DNA of 64,000 bases from Nonomuraea ceibae (GTDB taxonomy: Bacteria > Actinomycetota > Actinomycetes > Streptosporangiales > Streptosporangiaceae), in NCBI RefSeq assembly GCF_019396325.1, contig NZ_JAHKRO010000001.1:186001-250000 (forward strand), in the 5' to 3' direction. Every line of letters starts with the position of its first letter. The first letter of the stretch is position 1. The position numbers and the translations under genes were made by a program. A model generated the notes under the pieces. It was not told the origin of the DNA. It worked only from the letters and a program-made list of their open reading frames with translations, and made no database searches. This document shows, in pieces, positions 33,512-42,360 of this stretch.

Positions 33512-34102
33512 TCACGGGGGCTCGGCGTCGCGGAGCGCCTGGGCGACGGTGGCGGCGACCGTCTCGGCGAGGGCCGGGAGCGTGTCCCGGTTCTCCATCA
33601 GGAGGAACAGCCAGGCGAAGACGGGGCCGAGGAGCAGTGCGTGGGCCACGGCGGGGTCGGGGCGGCGGGGGAGTTCGCCGCGGGTGACCGCCCGGTCCAG
33701 GATCTCGGTGATGCAGGTGCGTTCGGCGGTGACGAAGCCGGTGGCGAACCTGGCGGCCAGGGCCCCGTCGGCGTGCACGTCGGCGAGCAGGCCGGGGATC
33801 ACTCCTGGCGGGGGCGTGGCGAGGTTGGCGACGATGTCGCGGGTGACCGCCGCCAGGTCGCCGGCCAGGGAGCCGGTGTCCGGGGGAGCGGTCAGCTCCA
33901 GGTCGTGCATGACCGCCGCGAAGATCATCTCCTGTTTGGTGGCGTACCGGCGGTAGATCGCGGCCTTGCCCACCCCGGCGCGGGTGGCCACCGCGTCCAC
34001 CGTGAGCTGGGCATAGCCCTGTTCGGCCAGGAGGGCGCGCGCCGCGGCGGCGACGGCCTGGTCGACCCGGCCCTCCCGAGGGCGGCCCAATGGTTGGCTC
34101 AT
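33512..34102 (-). CDS. TetR-family regulator
   Basis: 196 residues. HTH about 34-55 (VDAVATRAGVGKAAIYRRYA), with a C-terminal domain of TetR_C_11/16-like helical type. It faces the SRPBCC gene over 90 bp that contains an ATTACGG-N11-CCGTAAT dyad close to its own start. GAGG lies 3 bases before ATG 34102. Confidence 0.87.
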   Translation of the reverse strand: MSQPLGRPREGRVDQAVAAAARALLAEQGYAQLTVDAVATRAGVGKAAIYRRYATKQEMIFAAVMHDLELTAPPDTGSLAGDLAAVTRDIVANLATPPPGVIPGLLADVHADGALAARFATGFVTAERTCITEILDRAVTRGELPRRPDPAVAHALLLGPVFAWLFLLMENRDTLPALAETVAATVAQALRDAEPP

Positions 34103-34114
34103 GAGCCTCAGTCT

Positions 34115-34139
34115 ATTACGGAACCGGTGTACCCGTAAT
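34115..34139. promoter_or_regulatory. ATTACGG-N11-CCGTAAT operator
   Basis: Perfect 7-bp arms (34115-34121, 34133-34139) 13 bp upstream of the TetR start and 54 bp from the SRPBCC start; likely autoregulatory operator. Confidence 0.55.
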
Positions 34140-34192
34140 GTGGCGCAGCCGACATTGCGCCTGGGTGGAGGCGGGTTCCATGATAAGGAACT

Positions 34193-34780
34193 ATGAGTTC
34201 CGATACTTTGCGTTCCGTAAAGAGCGGCACGCCCACGCTCGCCCACCACCTCATGCCCGCCCCCGACGCCGCCGAACGCCACTCGATCGTGATCGACGCG
34301 CCCCCGTCCCGGGTCTGGGAGGCCATCGGCAACGTGAAGGCCACGGACCTGCGCCTGGCCAAGCCGCTGTTCGCCGCCCGCAACCTGCTCTCCCGCGTAC
34401 GGAACGGGCACGCCCAACGCGACATACCCGACTTCATCCCCCTCGCCGAGGACCCCGGCCGCGAGGTGGTCCAGGGCGTGATCGGCCAGTGGTGGCGGCT
34501 GGGCCGGGCGCAGAACGTCGGCTCCGTCGACGGGCTCGACGCCTTCCGCGCCTTCGACCGGCCCGGCTACGCGAAGGCCACGTTCAGCTTCCTGCTGGAG
34601 GACGCCGGCGACGGCCGGACCCGGCTCGTCACCGAGACCCGCATCCAGGCGACCAGCCCGGACGCGCGCCGGGCGTTCCTGCGGTACTGGGTGGTGATCC
34701 GGCTGGGGAGCGGATTCGTCCGCCGCGTCATGCTCGCCGCCGTCCGCGCCCGCGCGCTCAAGCAGGACGGGCAGTCCTAG
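34193..34780 (+). CDS. SRPBCC (START-like) protein
   Basis: 195 residues. An SRPBCC/polyketide-cyclase-like fold is suggested by IVIDAPPSRVWEAIGNV (about 32-48) and a C-terminal helix after TRLVTETRIQ. Such proteins bind or convert hydrophobic small molecules; no catalytic signature is visible. AAGGA lies before ATG 34193. Its TAG stop and the TAG stop of the convergent TetR gene overlap within one CTAG. Confidence 0.7.
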   Translation: MSSDTLRSVKSGTPTLAHHLMPAPDAAERHSIVIDAPPSRVWEAIGNVKATDLRLAKPLFAARNLLSRVRNGHAQRDIPDFIPLAEDPGREVVQGVIGQWWRLGRAQNVGSVDGLDAFRAFDRPGYAKATFSFLLEDAGDGRTRLVTETRIQATSPDARRAFLRYWVVIRLGSGFVRRVMLAAVRARALKQDGQS

Positions 34781-35418
34781 CGCGTGGCGTACGCGCGGAT
34801 GAAGGCATGGGCGCCTGAGGTCATGATCCTGTGGATGCGCTCGGGGTCGGCGGTGGCCGGGTCGGGCTGGTCGTTGTAGGCCAGCAGGATCGTCAGGGCG
34901 GAGAGGTGGCCGGCGGCCGTCCGCGGATCGTCGGTGTCGAGGAGCCCCGCCTTCGCGAAGTGGGCGAGACGGTCGGCCAGGGCGTCTTCGGCGGACCCGG
35001 TCACGACGTCGTCCTGGCTGCCCGGCTCCCGCCAGCGTCGCTGGGCGACGAGCGCGAACGCGGCGGCGTAGTCGGGGGAGCCGACCAGCGTCCGGCCGAG
35101 CTCGACGACGAGCGCGGTGATCGCCTCTTGCAGCGCGGGGATCGTGGTGATGGTCCCGTCCCCGGGGAGGTGCTGGTCCAGGGCGCGCTGGATCGAGGCG
35201 TTCAGCGTGTCGGAGGTCTCGGCCAGGATGGCCAGGAACAAGCGGTTCTTGTCGCCGAAGTAGTCGTAGACCGTGCGCTTGGAAACCCCGGCGCGGGCCG
35301 CCACGGCGTCCATGCTCACGCTGTCCACCCCCTGACGGGCGAACAGCTCGCGTGCGGCGGAGATGATCGCCGCCCGCTTCTCCTGGTCGCCTTCGCGTAC
35401 CTGCTTGCCCGGCCTCAT
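34777..35418 (-). CDS. TetR-family regulator of the SIP gene
   Basis: 213 residues; HTH about 38-58 (MDAVAARAGVSKRTVYDYFG) and a TetR_C_7-like (AefR-type) C-terminus. ATG 35418 has GGGAA at six bases; GTG 35430 is an in-frame alternative. It is divergent from the SIP-type flavoprotein gene with a 46-bp double operator between them. Confidence 0.87.
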   Translation of the reverse strand: MRPGKQVREGDQEKRAAIISAARELFARQGVDSVSMDAVAARAGVSKRTVYDYFGDKNRLFLAILAETSDTLNASIQRALDQHLPGDGTITTIPALQEAITALVVELGRTLVGSPDYAAAFALVAQRRWREPGSQDDVVTGSAEDALADRLAHFAKAGLLDTDDPRTAAGHLSALTILLAYNDQPDPATADPERIHRIMTSGAHAFIRAYATR

Positions 35419-35435
35419 GGCGTTTCCCACAGCCC

Positions 35436-35481
35436 CACACTACACCGTACAGTGTGGAGCTACACTGCACGGTGTAGTGTG
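35436..35481. promoter_or_regulatory. Double ACAC-N6-GTGT operator inside a 46-bp inverted repeat
   Basis: 22-bp arms match at 20 positions around a 2-bp centre. Each arm is itself an ACAC-N6-GTGT dyad (35442-35455 and 35462-35475), centres 20 bp apart: two adjacent TetR sites as in QacR-type binding. It overlaps the only space available for both divergent promoters. Confidence 0.7.
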
Positions 35482-35504
35482 CTGCGAATCCCAGGAGGAC
35501 ACCC

Positions 35505-36203
35505 ATGCCGCAGGCACCGACGTTCATCGGCAGGCTCGCCGAAACAGTCATGGGCCGCCGCGCCCGCGTTCTCGGCCTGGCCGAACCCGCCCCGGGGTTC
35601 GTCGAGGTGGACCTGCGCGCCGAAGCGCCGCCCGGCGGCTGGCAGCCCGGCCACGAGATCCAGGTCCGCGCCACCCCCACCCAGGGCCGCCGCTACTCCG
35701 TGCGGACCGTATGCGCCCACGACCCCGAGCACGTCACCGTCCTGGCCGCCACCAGCGCCGACGGCCCCGGCACCTGCTGGATGCTCGGCCTGCGCGCCGG
35801 CGCCGAGTTCACCGTGCTGACCGGACGACACCGGCCCCTGTACGAGCACGGAGCCCCACGCCTCTTCCTCGGCGACGGCTGCACCCTCGGCACCATCGAC
35901 GCCTACGCCGGCACGGAGGACCTCGTCGTCGTCGAAGTGCCCCCCGACGCCGTGCGCCCCCTCGCCGGCCCCCGTCCCCGCTACCGCTTCCTGCCCGCCG
36001 GGCCGGCCCCGGGTGACGCGCTCCAGGACTGGCTCGAACACGCCGCCGAGGACGGCGAACTCGCCCGCGTCGACGGCGCAGTGCTCCTCGGCCACGCCCA
36101 ATCGCTCCAGCGCCAGCGCCGCACGCTCGTCGACCACGGGATCCTGCCCCGCCGCGCCATCACCACCAAGCCGTACTGGGCCACCGGCAAACAAGGACTA
36201 TGA
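35505..36203 (+). CDS. Siderophore-interacting (SIP-like) FAD-binding protein
   Basis: 232 residues. FAD-binding beta barrel with RRYSVRTV (about 62-69; RxYxxR flavin motif) and an NAD-binding half ending in ITTKPYWATGKQG, the SIP C-terminal signature. Family members reduce ferric siderophores in the cytoplasm. No iron box is evident upstream; instead a TetR operator is. It converges with a pair of ABC half-transporters, which suggests a split version of IrtA/IrtB. Confidence 0.82.
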   Translation: MPQAPTFIGRLAETVMGRRARVLGLAEPAPGFVEVDLRAEAPPGGWQPGHEIQVRATPTQGRRYSVRTVCAHDPEHVTVLAATSADGPGTCWMLGLRAGAEFTVLTGRHRPLYEHGAPRLFLGDGCTLGTIDAYAGTEDLVVVEVPPDAVRPLAGPRPRYRFLPAGPAPGDALQDWLEHAAEDGELARVDGAVLLGHAQSLQRQRRTLVDHGILPRRAITTKPYWATGKQGL

Positions 36204-36269
36204 GCTCAGGCGATTCCCGTGCGGGCCAGAAGTGCGGTCAGCGGGCAGGGCACGAGACGGATGACCGAT

Positions 36270-38036
36270 TCAGCGTGCGAGCAGGCGGCGGTATTCGGGG
36301 GAGCGGGTCAGCAGGTCGTCGTGGTGGCCGATGTCCACCACGCGGCCGGCGTTCATCAGCACCACCGTGTCCGCCGTGCGCAGGGTGGAGGGGCGGTGGG
36401 CGACGACGAGGGTCGTGTGCCGGCCCCCGGCCGCGCGCAGCGCCTCGTCGATGGCGGCCTCGCTGTCGGCGTCCAGGTTCGAGACGGCCTCGTCCAGCAC
36501 CAGGACGGGCGCCCTGGTGAGCAGGGCGCGGGCGATGGCGAGCCGCTGGCGCTGCCCGCCCGACAGGTGGGCGCCGCGCTCCCCGACGAGGGTGTCGTAC
36601 CCGTCGGGCAGGGCCGTGACGAAGTCGTGCGCGCAGGCGGTGCGCGCGGCCTGCTCCACCTCGGCGTCCGTGGCGTCGGGTCGGGCCAGCCGGAGGTTGT
36701 CCCGGACGCTCATGGCGAACAGGTACGTGTCCTGCGGCACCGCGACCACGGTCGAGCGGAGCTGGTCGAAGGGCAGGTCGCGGAGGTCGTGGCCGCCGAT
36801 CCGCACCGAGCCGGCCGAGGCGTCCCAGTGGCGCAGCAGCAGCGAGGCGCAGGTGCTCTTGCCCGCGCCGGAGTGACCGGCCAGGGCGACCGTCCGCCCG
36901 GCCGGGATGGTGAAGGAGACCTCGCTCACGGCGTCGGGAAGGTCGGGGCCGTAGCGGAAGGTGACCTGGTCGAACGTCACCTCGGGCTCGATCCGGGCCA
37001 CCGGCCGGGCGGCCTGCTCGACGACGTCCGGCGGCGCGTCGAGGATGCGCAGCAGCCGGGCGGCGGCGGCGCGGATCGTGGACAGCTCCCGCCAGGTGTC
37101 GACCAGCGACATCAGCGGCAGGAAGGCGAAGCCGCCGAGCACGGCGACGATCACGACCTGGTCGGCGGCCAAGGAGCCGGTGTTCACCAGGGACAGCGCC
37201 ACCAGCAGGACGGCGATCAGGCCGACGGCGGCGATGGCGTCGCCGGCGGCCTTCTCCACCCCGCCGCGCGAACGATGCGCTCTCGACGCGCGGTTGAGGC
37301 GTCCGGTCGCGGCGTTCAACCGGGCGGCCTGGTGCTCCTGGCGGCCGAAGACGAGCGTCTCGGACAGCCCTTGCACGGCGTCCACGGCCTCGGAGGCGGC
37401 CTCGCCCGCCGCCTCCCGCATCCGCTCGGCCTGCGCCGCCGAGCGCCGCCGCAGCCAGAACGGCACCGTGGCCATCGCCACCACGGCCGGCAGCAGCGCC
37501 GCGCCGACCAGCGGATGCAGCCAGAAGGCCGCCACCAGGCAGGCCGGTGGCACGGACGCGGCCACGACGAGCGGGGTGAGGCTGTGGGCGAAGAACAGTT
37601 CGAGGATCTCCACGTCGGCCATCGCGGTCGCGCCGATGTCGCCGGAGCGGCGGCGCAGCAGGTAGCCGGGGGTCAGCGCGGCCAGCTTGCGATAGCAGCG
37701 GTCGCGCAGCTCCGCCAGCACCCGGAAGGCCAGGTCGTGGGCGAGGTAGGACTCGGCCCACGCGGCCAGCACCTTGGGCAGGACGAGCGCCGCGAGCAGG
37801 ATCAGCCCGGGCACGAGGGCGCCGGCGCTCTCGCCGTTCAGGGCCCGGCCGACGAGGGCGGCGCCGAGCAGGGCCGCCGCGAGCGCGAAGCCCTGGTCGA
37901 GCAGCCCGCAGCCGATCGCGGCGGCCAGACGGCCCCGCTGGGGACGCAGCAGGGAGAGCAGCGCGCCGCGCCGGACGGAGGCGGGCTCCGTGGGCGTGCG
38001 GGACTCGGGCTGTACGGGGGTGACGGCGGTGGTCAT
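36270..38036 (-). CDS. ABC transporter half-molecule, type IV exporter fold (IrtB/CydC-like)
   Basis: 588 residues: six membrane helices (about 30-325) and a nucleotide-binding domain with Walker [10 protein letters not shown] (about 386), Q-loop PQDTYLF, signature [15 protein letters not shown], Walker [13 protein letters not shown] and switch AHRPS. Its ATG overlaps the stop of the upstream half-transporter (ATGA), so the two make a heterodimer. With a SIP gene next door, siderophore import in the manner of mycobacterial IrtAB or YbtPQ is plausible; CydDC-like export of thiols or drugs is the alternative. Confidence 0.88.
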   Translation of the reverse strand: MTTAVTPVQPESRTPTEPASVRRGALLSLLRPQRGRLAAAIGCGLLDQGFALAAALLGAALVGRALNGESAGALVPGLILLAALVLPKVLAAWAESYLAHDLAFRVLAELRDRCYRKLAALTPGYLLRRRSGDIGATAMADVEILELFFAHSLTPLVVAASVPPACLVAAFWLHPLVGAALLPAVVAMATVPFWLRRRSAAQAERMREAAGEAASEAVDAVQGLSETLVFGRQEHQAARLNAATGRLNRASRAHRSRGGVEKAAGDAIAAVGLIAVLLVALSLVNTGSLAADQVVIVAVLGGFAFLPLMSLVDTWRELSTIRAAAARLLRILDAPPDVVEQAARPVARIEPEVTFDQVTFRYGPDLPDAVSEVSFTIPAGRTVALAGHSGAGKSTCASLLLRHWDASAGSVRIGGHDLRDLPFDQLRSTVVAVPQDTYLFAMSVRDNLRLARPDATDAEVEQAARTACAHDFVTALPDGYDTLVGERGAHLSGGQRQRLAIARALLTRAPVLVLDEAVSNLDADSEAAIDEALRAAGGRHTTLVVAHRPSTLRTADTVVLMNAGRVVDIGHHDDLLTRSPEYRRLLAR

Positions 38037-39754
38037 GCCGCTCCTTCCTGCTGGCGGGCGACCAGGCGGGCGTAGGCGCCGCCGGCGGTGAGCAGTTCGC
38101 CAGGAGCGGCCGACTCGGCCACCTGGCCCTCGCTGAGGACGACGACGTGGTCGGCGTCCGCGACGGTGGACAGCCGGTGGGCGATCACCAGCACGGTGCG
38201 GTCGGCGCGGACGCGCTCCAGGGCCTCGACCACCGCGCGCTCCGCGGCGACGTCCACGCTGGAGGTGGCCTCGTCGAGGATCAGCAGCGGCGCGTCGGCG
38301 AGCAGGGCGCGGGCGATGGCCAGGCGCTGGCGCTGGCCGCCGGACAGCCGCACTCCCCGCTCGCCGATCATGGTGTCGTAGCCGTCGGGCAGTTCGGCGA
38401 CGAACGCGTGCGCGTGCGCGGCCCGCGCCGCCCGTTCGATCTCGGCACGGCTCACGCCCGCCCGCCCGTAGGCGATGTTGTCGGCGACCGTGCCGTGGAA
38501 CAGGTAGACCTCCTGCGAGACCAGCGCCACGTTCGACCGCAGCTCGGAAAGCGCGACGTCCCGCAGGTCCACCCCGTCGAACAGCACCCTGCCGCCGGTC
38601 GGATCGGCGTGTCGCAGCAGTAGCCGGATCAGCGTGCTCTTGCCCGCCCCCGAGGGCCCGACCACGGCGGTGGTGCGGCCGGCGGCCAGCCGCAGGGAGA
38701 CTCCGTCCAGGGCGGGGCGGTCGCGACCGGGATAGGTGAAGGTGACGTCCTCGAAGGTGACCTCAGGCGGCGTGCCGGGCAGGCTCGCGGCGCCGGTGTC
38801 GGCGACCGCCGGGCGGGCGGCGAGCAGCCCGGCGATGCCGTGCGCGGCGGGCAGCGCGCCCTGACCGGCGTGGAAGGCCGCCATCAGGTCGGTGACCGGC
38901 CGGAACGCCTCCCGCGACAGCAGCAGCACGGCGAACACCGACGTCAGCGACAGCGCGCCCGAGGCGTACTGCCAGGCGCCGAGCCCGACGGCGGCGGCCG
39001 TGCCGAGCGCGGCGAAGAAGCCGACGAAGCCCGCCGAGACGGTGGAGACGACCGTGAACCGCAGCGAGTCCCGGTGGAACGCCCACGCCTTGGCCGACAG
39101 CCCCGCGCCGAAGCGCTCGTCGGCGCCGACCGCCTTGAGCGTGGGCAGTCCCTGCACCGCGTCGAGGTAGTCGGCGCTCAGCCCCTTCCACCCCGTGAAG
39201 AACGCGGTGAGCCCGTCCCGCATCCGGCGGCGCATCAGCCTCGGCGCGGCGGCGGCCAGCATCGCCGTGACGGCGACGAGCACGGCCACGGCGGGGTCGA
39301 TCCAGGCGAGCACGGCGACGATGCCCAGGCCGCCGAGCACCGAGATGAGCACCTGCGGCAGGAACACCCCGACGTAGCGGTCGATCGCCTCGACGCTGTC
39401 CACCAGGGTGGTGAGCACGCCGCCCGTGCGCGCCTCGGAGACGTATCCGGGACCGAGCGTGAGCAGGTGGCGGTAGAGCCGGTCGCGCAGCGCCGCCTTC
39501 ACGTCCTCCGCGCCCCGTGCGGAGGCGACCTCACGGGCCCACACCAGCAGGGCCCGGATCGCGACCAGCGCCAGGGCGCCGCAACCGGCCAGGACCGCCG
39601 CCGTGAGGTCGCCGCCGATGCCCTGGGCCACGGCGGCGGTCAGGAGCAGGCTCTGCCCGGCGTAGGTGGCCGACACCAGCACGCCGGCCAGCACGGCCAG
39701 GGCCAGCCAGTGGCGGCCCGGACGGATCAGGCCGAGCAGTGTCCGGTTCACCAT
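38033..39754 (-). CDS. ABC transporter half-molecule (IrtA/CydD-like, no SIP domain)
   Basis: 573 residues: six-helix membrane domain (about 15-310), nucleotide-binding domain with Walker [10 protein letters not shown] (about 370), signature [15 protein letters not shown] and Walker [13 protein letters not shown]. Both ATP sites of the heterodimer look canonical. GGGGGAG precedes ATG 39754. First gene of the two-gene operon; a GCAAT-repeat region lies upstream. It lacks the N-terminal flavin domain of IrtA, which here is encoded by the convergent SIP-like gene. Confidence 0.88.
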   Translation of the reverse strand: MVNRTLLGLIRPGRHWLALAVLAGVLVSATYAGQSLLLTAAVAQGIGGDLTAAVLAGCGALALVAIRALLVWAREVASARGAEDVKAALRDRLYRHLLTLGPGYVSEARTGGVLTTLVDSVEAIDRYVGVFLPQVLISVLGGLGIVAVLAWIDPAVAVLVAVTAMLAAAAPRLMRRRMRDGLTAFFTGWKGLSADYLDAVQGLPTLKAVGADERFGAGLSAKAWAFHRDSLRFTVVSTVSAGFVGFFAALGTAAAVGLGAWQYASGALSLTSVFAVLLLSREAFRPVTDLMAAFHAGQGALPAAHGIAGLLAARPAVADTGAASLPGTPPEVTFEDVTFTYPGRDRPALDGVSLRLAAGRTTAVVGPSGAGKSTLIRLLLRHADPTGGRVLFDGVDLRDVALSELRSNVALVSQEVYLFHGTVADNIAYGRAGVSRAEIERAARAAHAHAFVAELPDGYDTMIGERGVRLSGGQRQRLAIARALLADAPLLILDEATSSVDVAAERAVVEALERVRADRTVLVIAHRLSTVADADHVVVLSEGQVAESAAPGELLTAGGAYARLVARQQEGAA

Positions 39755-39774
39755 GTCGACTCCCCCGCATCCTT

Positions 39775-39810
39775 ATTGCAAGTCATTCGCAATAGCGCAA
39801 TGCTGGCAAT
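39775..39810. promoter_or_regulatory. ATTGC/GCAAT repeat array upstream of ABC operon
   Basis: ATTGC-N9-GCAAT (39775-39793) is an interrupted palindrome with an AT-rich core, followed by two further GCAAT copies (39797, 39806) at 8-9 bp steps. Located just upstream of the ABC operon start; it could be an iron-responsive operator, but it does not match the IdeR/DmdR consensus. Confidence 0.4.
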
Positions 39811-39849
39811 CATGGCGGATCGTCGGCATGGTGACAAGAGCCCGAGGTC

Positions 39850-40389
39850 TCAGGCGTGACCGCGGCGCCGGTGGTAGGCGTAGGCCAGGGCGAGCACCGT
39901 CGGGCCCCAGAGCGCGACCGGCGAGATGCACACGACGGCGAGCGCGCGCCACCAGCCGTTCTCGTACGCCATGCCGCTGGAGGCGCCGGCCCAGGTGAGG
40001 ACCATCAACACCGAGACCGCGGTCATCACCAGCCCGCCGGCCACGGCGGGGACGAGCGCCGCCATCGGCGGCACGCGCCGGCCGCCGATGACCGGGATCC
40101 AGTTCGGCGCCACCTCGCCCCACCGGCGCACCAGGCCGATGCTGAGCAGCGCCGCCACTTCGGTGAGCACGCTGAGCCCGAAGACGTACGGGATCGTGAT
40201 CCACAACGGCGACACGGGCGCGTTGTCGACCTGGCCCATCTCGAAGTGGAAGGCGAACGGCAGTCTCCACAGGCACGAGGGCAGCAGCAGCCAGGGAAGC
40301 GCGTAGGCGGCACGCAGCGCCCAGCGCGGGACGGGCCGTTCGGTGTCGCTGGTGGCGGGAGCTGTGTGCAGCAAGCTGGGCGTTCGCAT
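39850..40389 (-). CDS. Small multi-pass membrane protein, unknown function
   Basis: 179 residues from ATG 40389 (GGAAGAGA upstream; an in-frame ATG at 40458 would add 23 residues). About four membrane helices: roughly 24-45, 60-85, 100-125 and 135-165. I recognise no family. It is divergent from the second sensor kinase gene with 118 bp between starts and may be under its control. Confidence 0.65.
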   Translation of the reverse strand: MRTPSLLHTAPATSDTERPVPRWALRAAYALPWLLLPSCLWRLPFAFHFEMGQVDNAPVSPLWITIPYVFGLSVLTEVAALLSIGLVRRWGEVAPNWIPVIGGRRVPPMAALVPAVAGGLVMTAVSVLMVLTWAGASSGMAYENGWWRALAVVCISPVALWGPTVLALAYAYHRRRGHA

Positions 40390-40492
40390 CCTGGGTCTCT
40401 TCCGTTTCGTCGCCGCTCGATCAGGACCCAGACTGCGCTCACCCGAGGAGGAAGACATCTGCCGATCGGCCGATTCGCCGGCGCGATCCCTG

Positions 40493-40501
40493 CCCTAGGG
40501 T
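40493..40501 (+). promoter_or_regulatory. CCCTAGGGT promoter element of second sensor kinase
   Basis: Identical nine bases, and identical six-base distance to an ATG, as at 20376. TAGGGT would act as -10 with transcription starting at or next to the ATG, giving a leaderless message. Confidence 0.45.
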
Positions 40502-40507
40502 GCCGCC

Positions 40508-41632
40508 ATGAGACTCCTCGCAGGCGGGCTGGCGGTGGCCGGCTCGCTCGCGCTCACCCTCGTGCTCCGGCCGTTGCCGAGCCCGCTCGTCGTCGGGCCC
40601 GCGATGCTCGCGGCCGTGGCCATGTCGCTGGTCTGGTGGCCGAGGGCACGCCCCTTCCTCGCGGCGGTCACGGCGGCCGTCGGCGTGATCGGCGCGACGT
40701 GCACGCTCGCCTGGCTGGCCGCCCCCGGCATCGCCGGCGGCCCGTCGACGTACGTCCACACGGTCGCCGTGCTCACGCTCGTCACGCTGACCGTGCGCTG
40801 GACCCCCGTCCGGCAGGCGGCGGCGGCGGTGGGGGCGGCGGCGATCTCCGAAGCGCTGCTGGCGTTGCAGATCATGCACCCGCCCCCTTCGGGCCTGGAG
40901 GCGGTCGCCGTCACCCTCTTCTGGTCCGTCGGCACGGCGGGCGCGACAGGGCTCGGCGCCTATCTCCGCGCCCTCGACCGGCGCCGGGTCGAGGCGGTCA
41001 GGCAGGCCCGCCGCACCCAGCGCCTGCAACTGGCCCGCGACCTGCACGACTTCGTCGCCCACGACGTCAGCGCCATGGTCATCCAGGCCCAGGCCGCCCA
41101 GATCCTGCTCGACCGCGATCCGGCCGAGGCCGCGGCGGCGCTGCGGGCGATCGAGGAGGACGGTGCGCGGGCGCTCGCGTCGATGGACCGGACCGTGCGC
41201 ATGCTGCGCGAGCTGGAGGGCGAGGGCGCCTCCGCCGAGCCGCTGCCCGGCCTCGACGGCCTGCCCGACCTGATACGGCGTTTCGCCGACGCGGGCTTCC
41301 CCGACACCGACATGCGCATCGAGCCGTCAGGCCCGGTGCCGCGCGAGGTCGCCACCACGATCTACCGCATCGTCGTCGAGGCGCTCACCAACGTCAGGAA
41401 GCACGCGCCGGCCGGGTCGAGCGTCGCCATCCGGGTGAGCGACGAGACCGGGGCGGTCGTCGTGACCGTGGCCGACCACGCGCGCGACCAGGCCCTGCCG
41501 CGCCTGCCGACCGCCGACCGCGCCGGCGTCGGCCTCGCCGGGCTGGCCGAGCGGGTGGGGGCGCTGGGCGGGGAGTTCACCTCGGGCCGCGCCGCCGGCG
41601 GCGGCTGGGTCGTGAAGGCGGTGTTCCCATGA
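40508..41632 (+). CDS. Sensor histidine kinase (HisKA_3)
   Basis: 374 residues. Four to five membrane helices (about 5-150), phosphoacceptor segment ARDLHDFVAHDVSAMVIQAQ (His about 182) and ATPase box GVGLAGLAERVGALGG near the end. It has the same architecture as the kinase at 20405 but low overall identity. It overlaps its response regulator (ATGA). Confidence 0.9.
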   Translation: MRLLAGGLAVAGSLALTLVLRPLPSPLVVGPAMLAAVAMSLVWWPRARPFLAAVTAAVGVIGATCTLAWLAAPGIAGGPSTYVHTVAVLTLVTLTVRWTPVRQAAAAVGAAAISEALLALQIMHPPPSGLEAVAVTLFWSVGTAGATGLGAYLRALDRRRVEAVRQARRTQRLQLARDLHDFVAHDVSAMVIQAQAAQILLDRDPAEAAAALRAIEEDGARALASMDRTVRMLRELEGEGASAEPLPGLDGLPDLIRRFADAGFPDTDMRIEPSGPVPREVATTIYRIVVEALTNVRKHAPAGSSVAIRVSDETGAVVVTVADHARDQALPRLPTADRAGVGLAGLAERVGALGGEFTSGRAAGGGWVVKAVFP

Positions 41633-42309
41633 CGATCAGAGTCCTGATCGCCGACGACCAGCCGGCCGTCCGGCGCGGTTTCCGCACGATCCTCGGTGCC
41701 CAGCCGGATCTGGAGGTGGTGGGCGAGGCGCCGGACGGCGTGACCGCGCTCGGCCTCGCCGCCGAGCTCCGGCCGGACGTGGTCGTCGCCGACATCCGCA
41801 TGCCGCGCATGGACGGCCTCGAACTCACCCGCCGCCTGGCCGGTCCCGAGACGCCGTCGCCGATGCGGGTGATCGTCGTGACCACCTACGACCTCGACGA
41901 GTACGTGCACGCCGCGCTCCGCGCCGGAGCCTGCGGGTTCCTGCTCAAGCACGCGGGACCGGCGCTCCTCGTCGAGGGCGTCAGAGCGGCGGCGGCGGGC
42001 GACGCCCTGATCAGCCCCTCGGTGACCGTGCGGCTGCTGCGCCACCTCACGCCGTCGCCCGCGCGCACCGGCGTGCCGGGCGAACAGCCGCTGAGCGACC
42101 GCGAGCTGGAGATCGTCAAGCTGGTCGCCGCGGGCAGGTCCAACCCGGAGATCGGCGCCGAGCTGTTCATCTCGGCCGGCACGGCCAAGACCCACGTGGC
42201 CAACGTCCAGCGTAAGCTCGGGGTGCGCAACCGCGTGGGCATCGCCGCCTGGGCCTGGGAGCACGGCCACGGGACCACCGCCGCGACTGGAGGCGACGTT
42301 GAGCACTGA
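41629..42309 (+). CDS. LuxR/NarL-type response regulator
   Basis: 226 residues. Receiver with Asp in VVADIRMP (about 53), Thr in VVTTYD and Lys in LLKHA; LuxR HTH with LSDRELEIVKLVAAGRSN (about 157-174). ATG overlaps the kinase stop. A short Gly/Thr-rich tail follows the HTH. Confidence 0.92.
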   Translation: MTIRVLIADDQPAVRRGFRTILGAQPDLEVVGEAPDGVTALGLAAELRPDVVVADIRMPRMDGLELTRRLAGPETPSPMRVIVVTTYDLDEYVHAALRAGACGFLLKHAGPALLVEGVRAAAAGDALISPSVTVRLLRHLTPSPARTGVPGEQPLSDRELEIVKLVAAGRSNPEIGAELFISAGTAKTHVANVQRKLGVRNRVGIAAWAWEHGHGTTAATGGDVEH

Positions 42310-42320
42310 GGACGACGTCC

Positions 42321-42334
42321 GCCGCCCAGGCGGC
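42321..42334. terminator. GCCGCC-CA-GGCGGC hairpin
   Basis: Perfect 6-bp GC stem 12 bases after the response-regulator stop, in a convergent gap of 51 bp; no U tract. Candidate terminator. Confidence 0.35.
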
Positions 42335-42360
42335 TGCGTAGGCCCGCCGGGTAGGCCGGC

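Noticed and set aside
28505..36203. P450, SRPBCC, FAD oxidoreductase and regulators looked like part of a natural-product gene cluster
   Set aside because: No polyketide synthase, peptide synthetase, terpene cyclase or RiPP core gene is present, and each gene belongs to its own regulator-target pair.
36270..39754. ABC pair as CydDC thiol exporter
   Set aside because: No cytochrome bd genes nearby and a SIP flavoprotein converges on the pair; kept only as an alternative.
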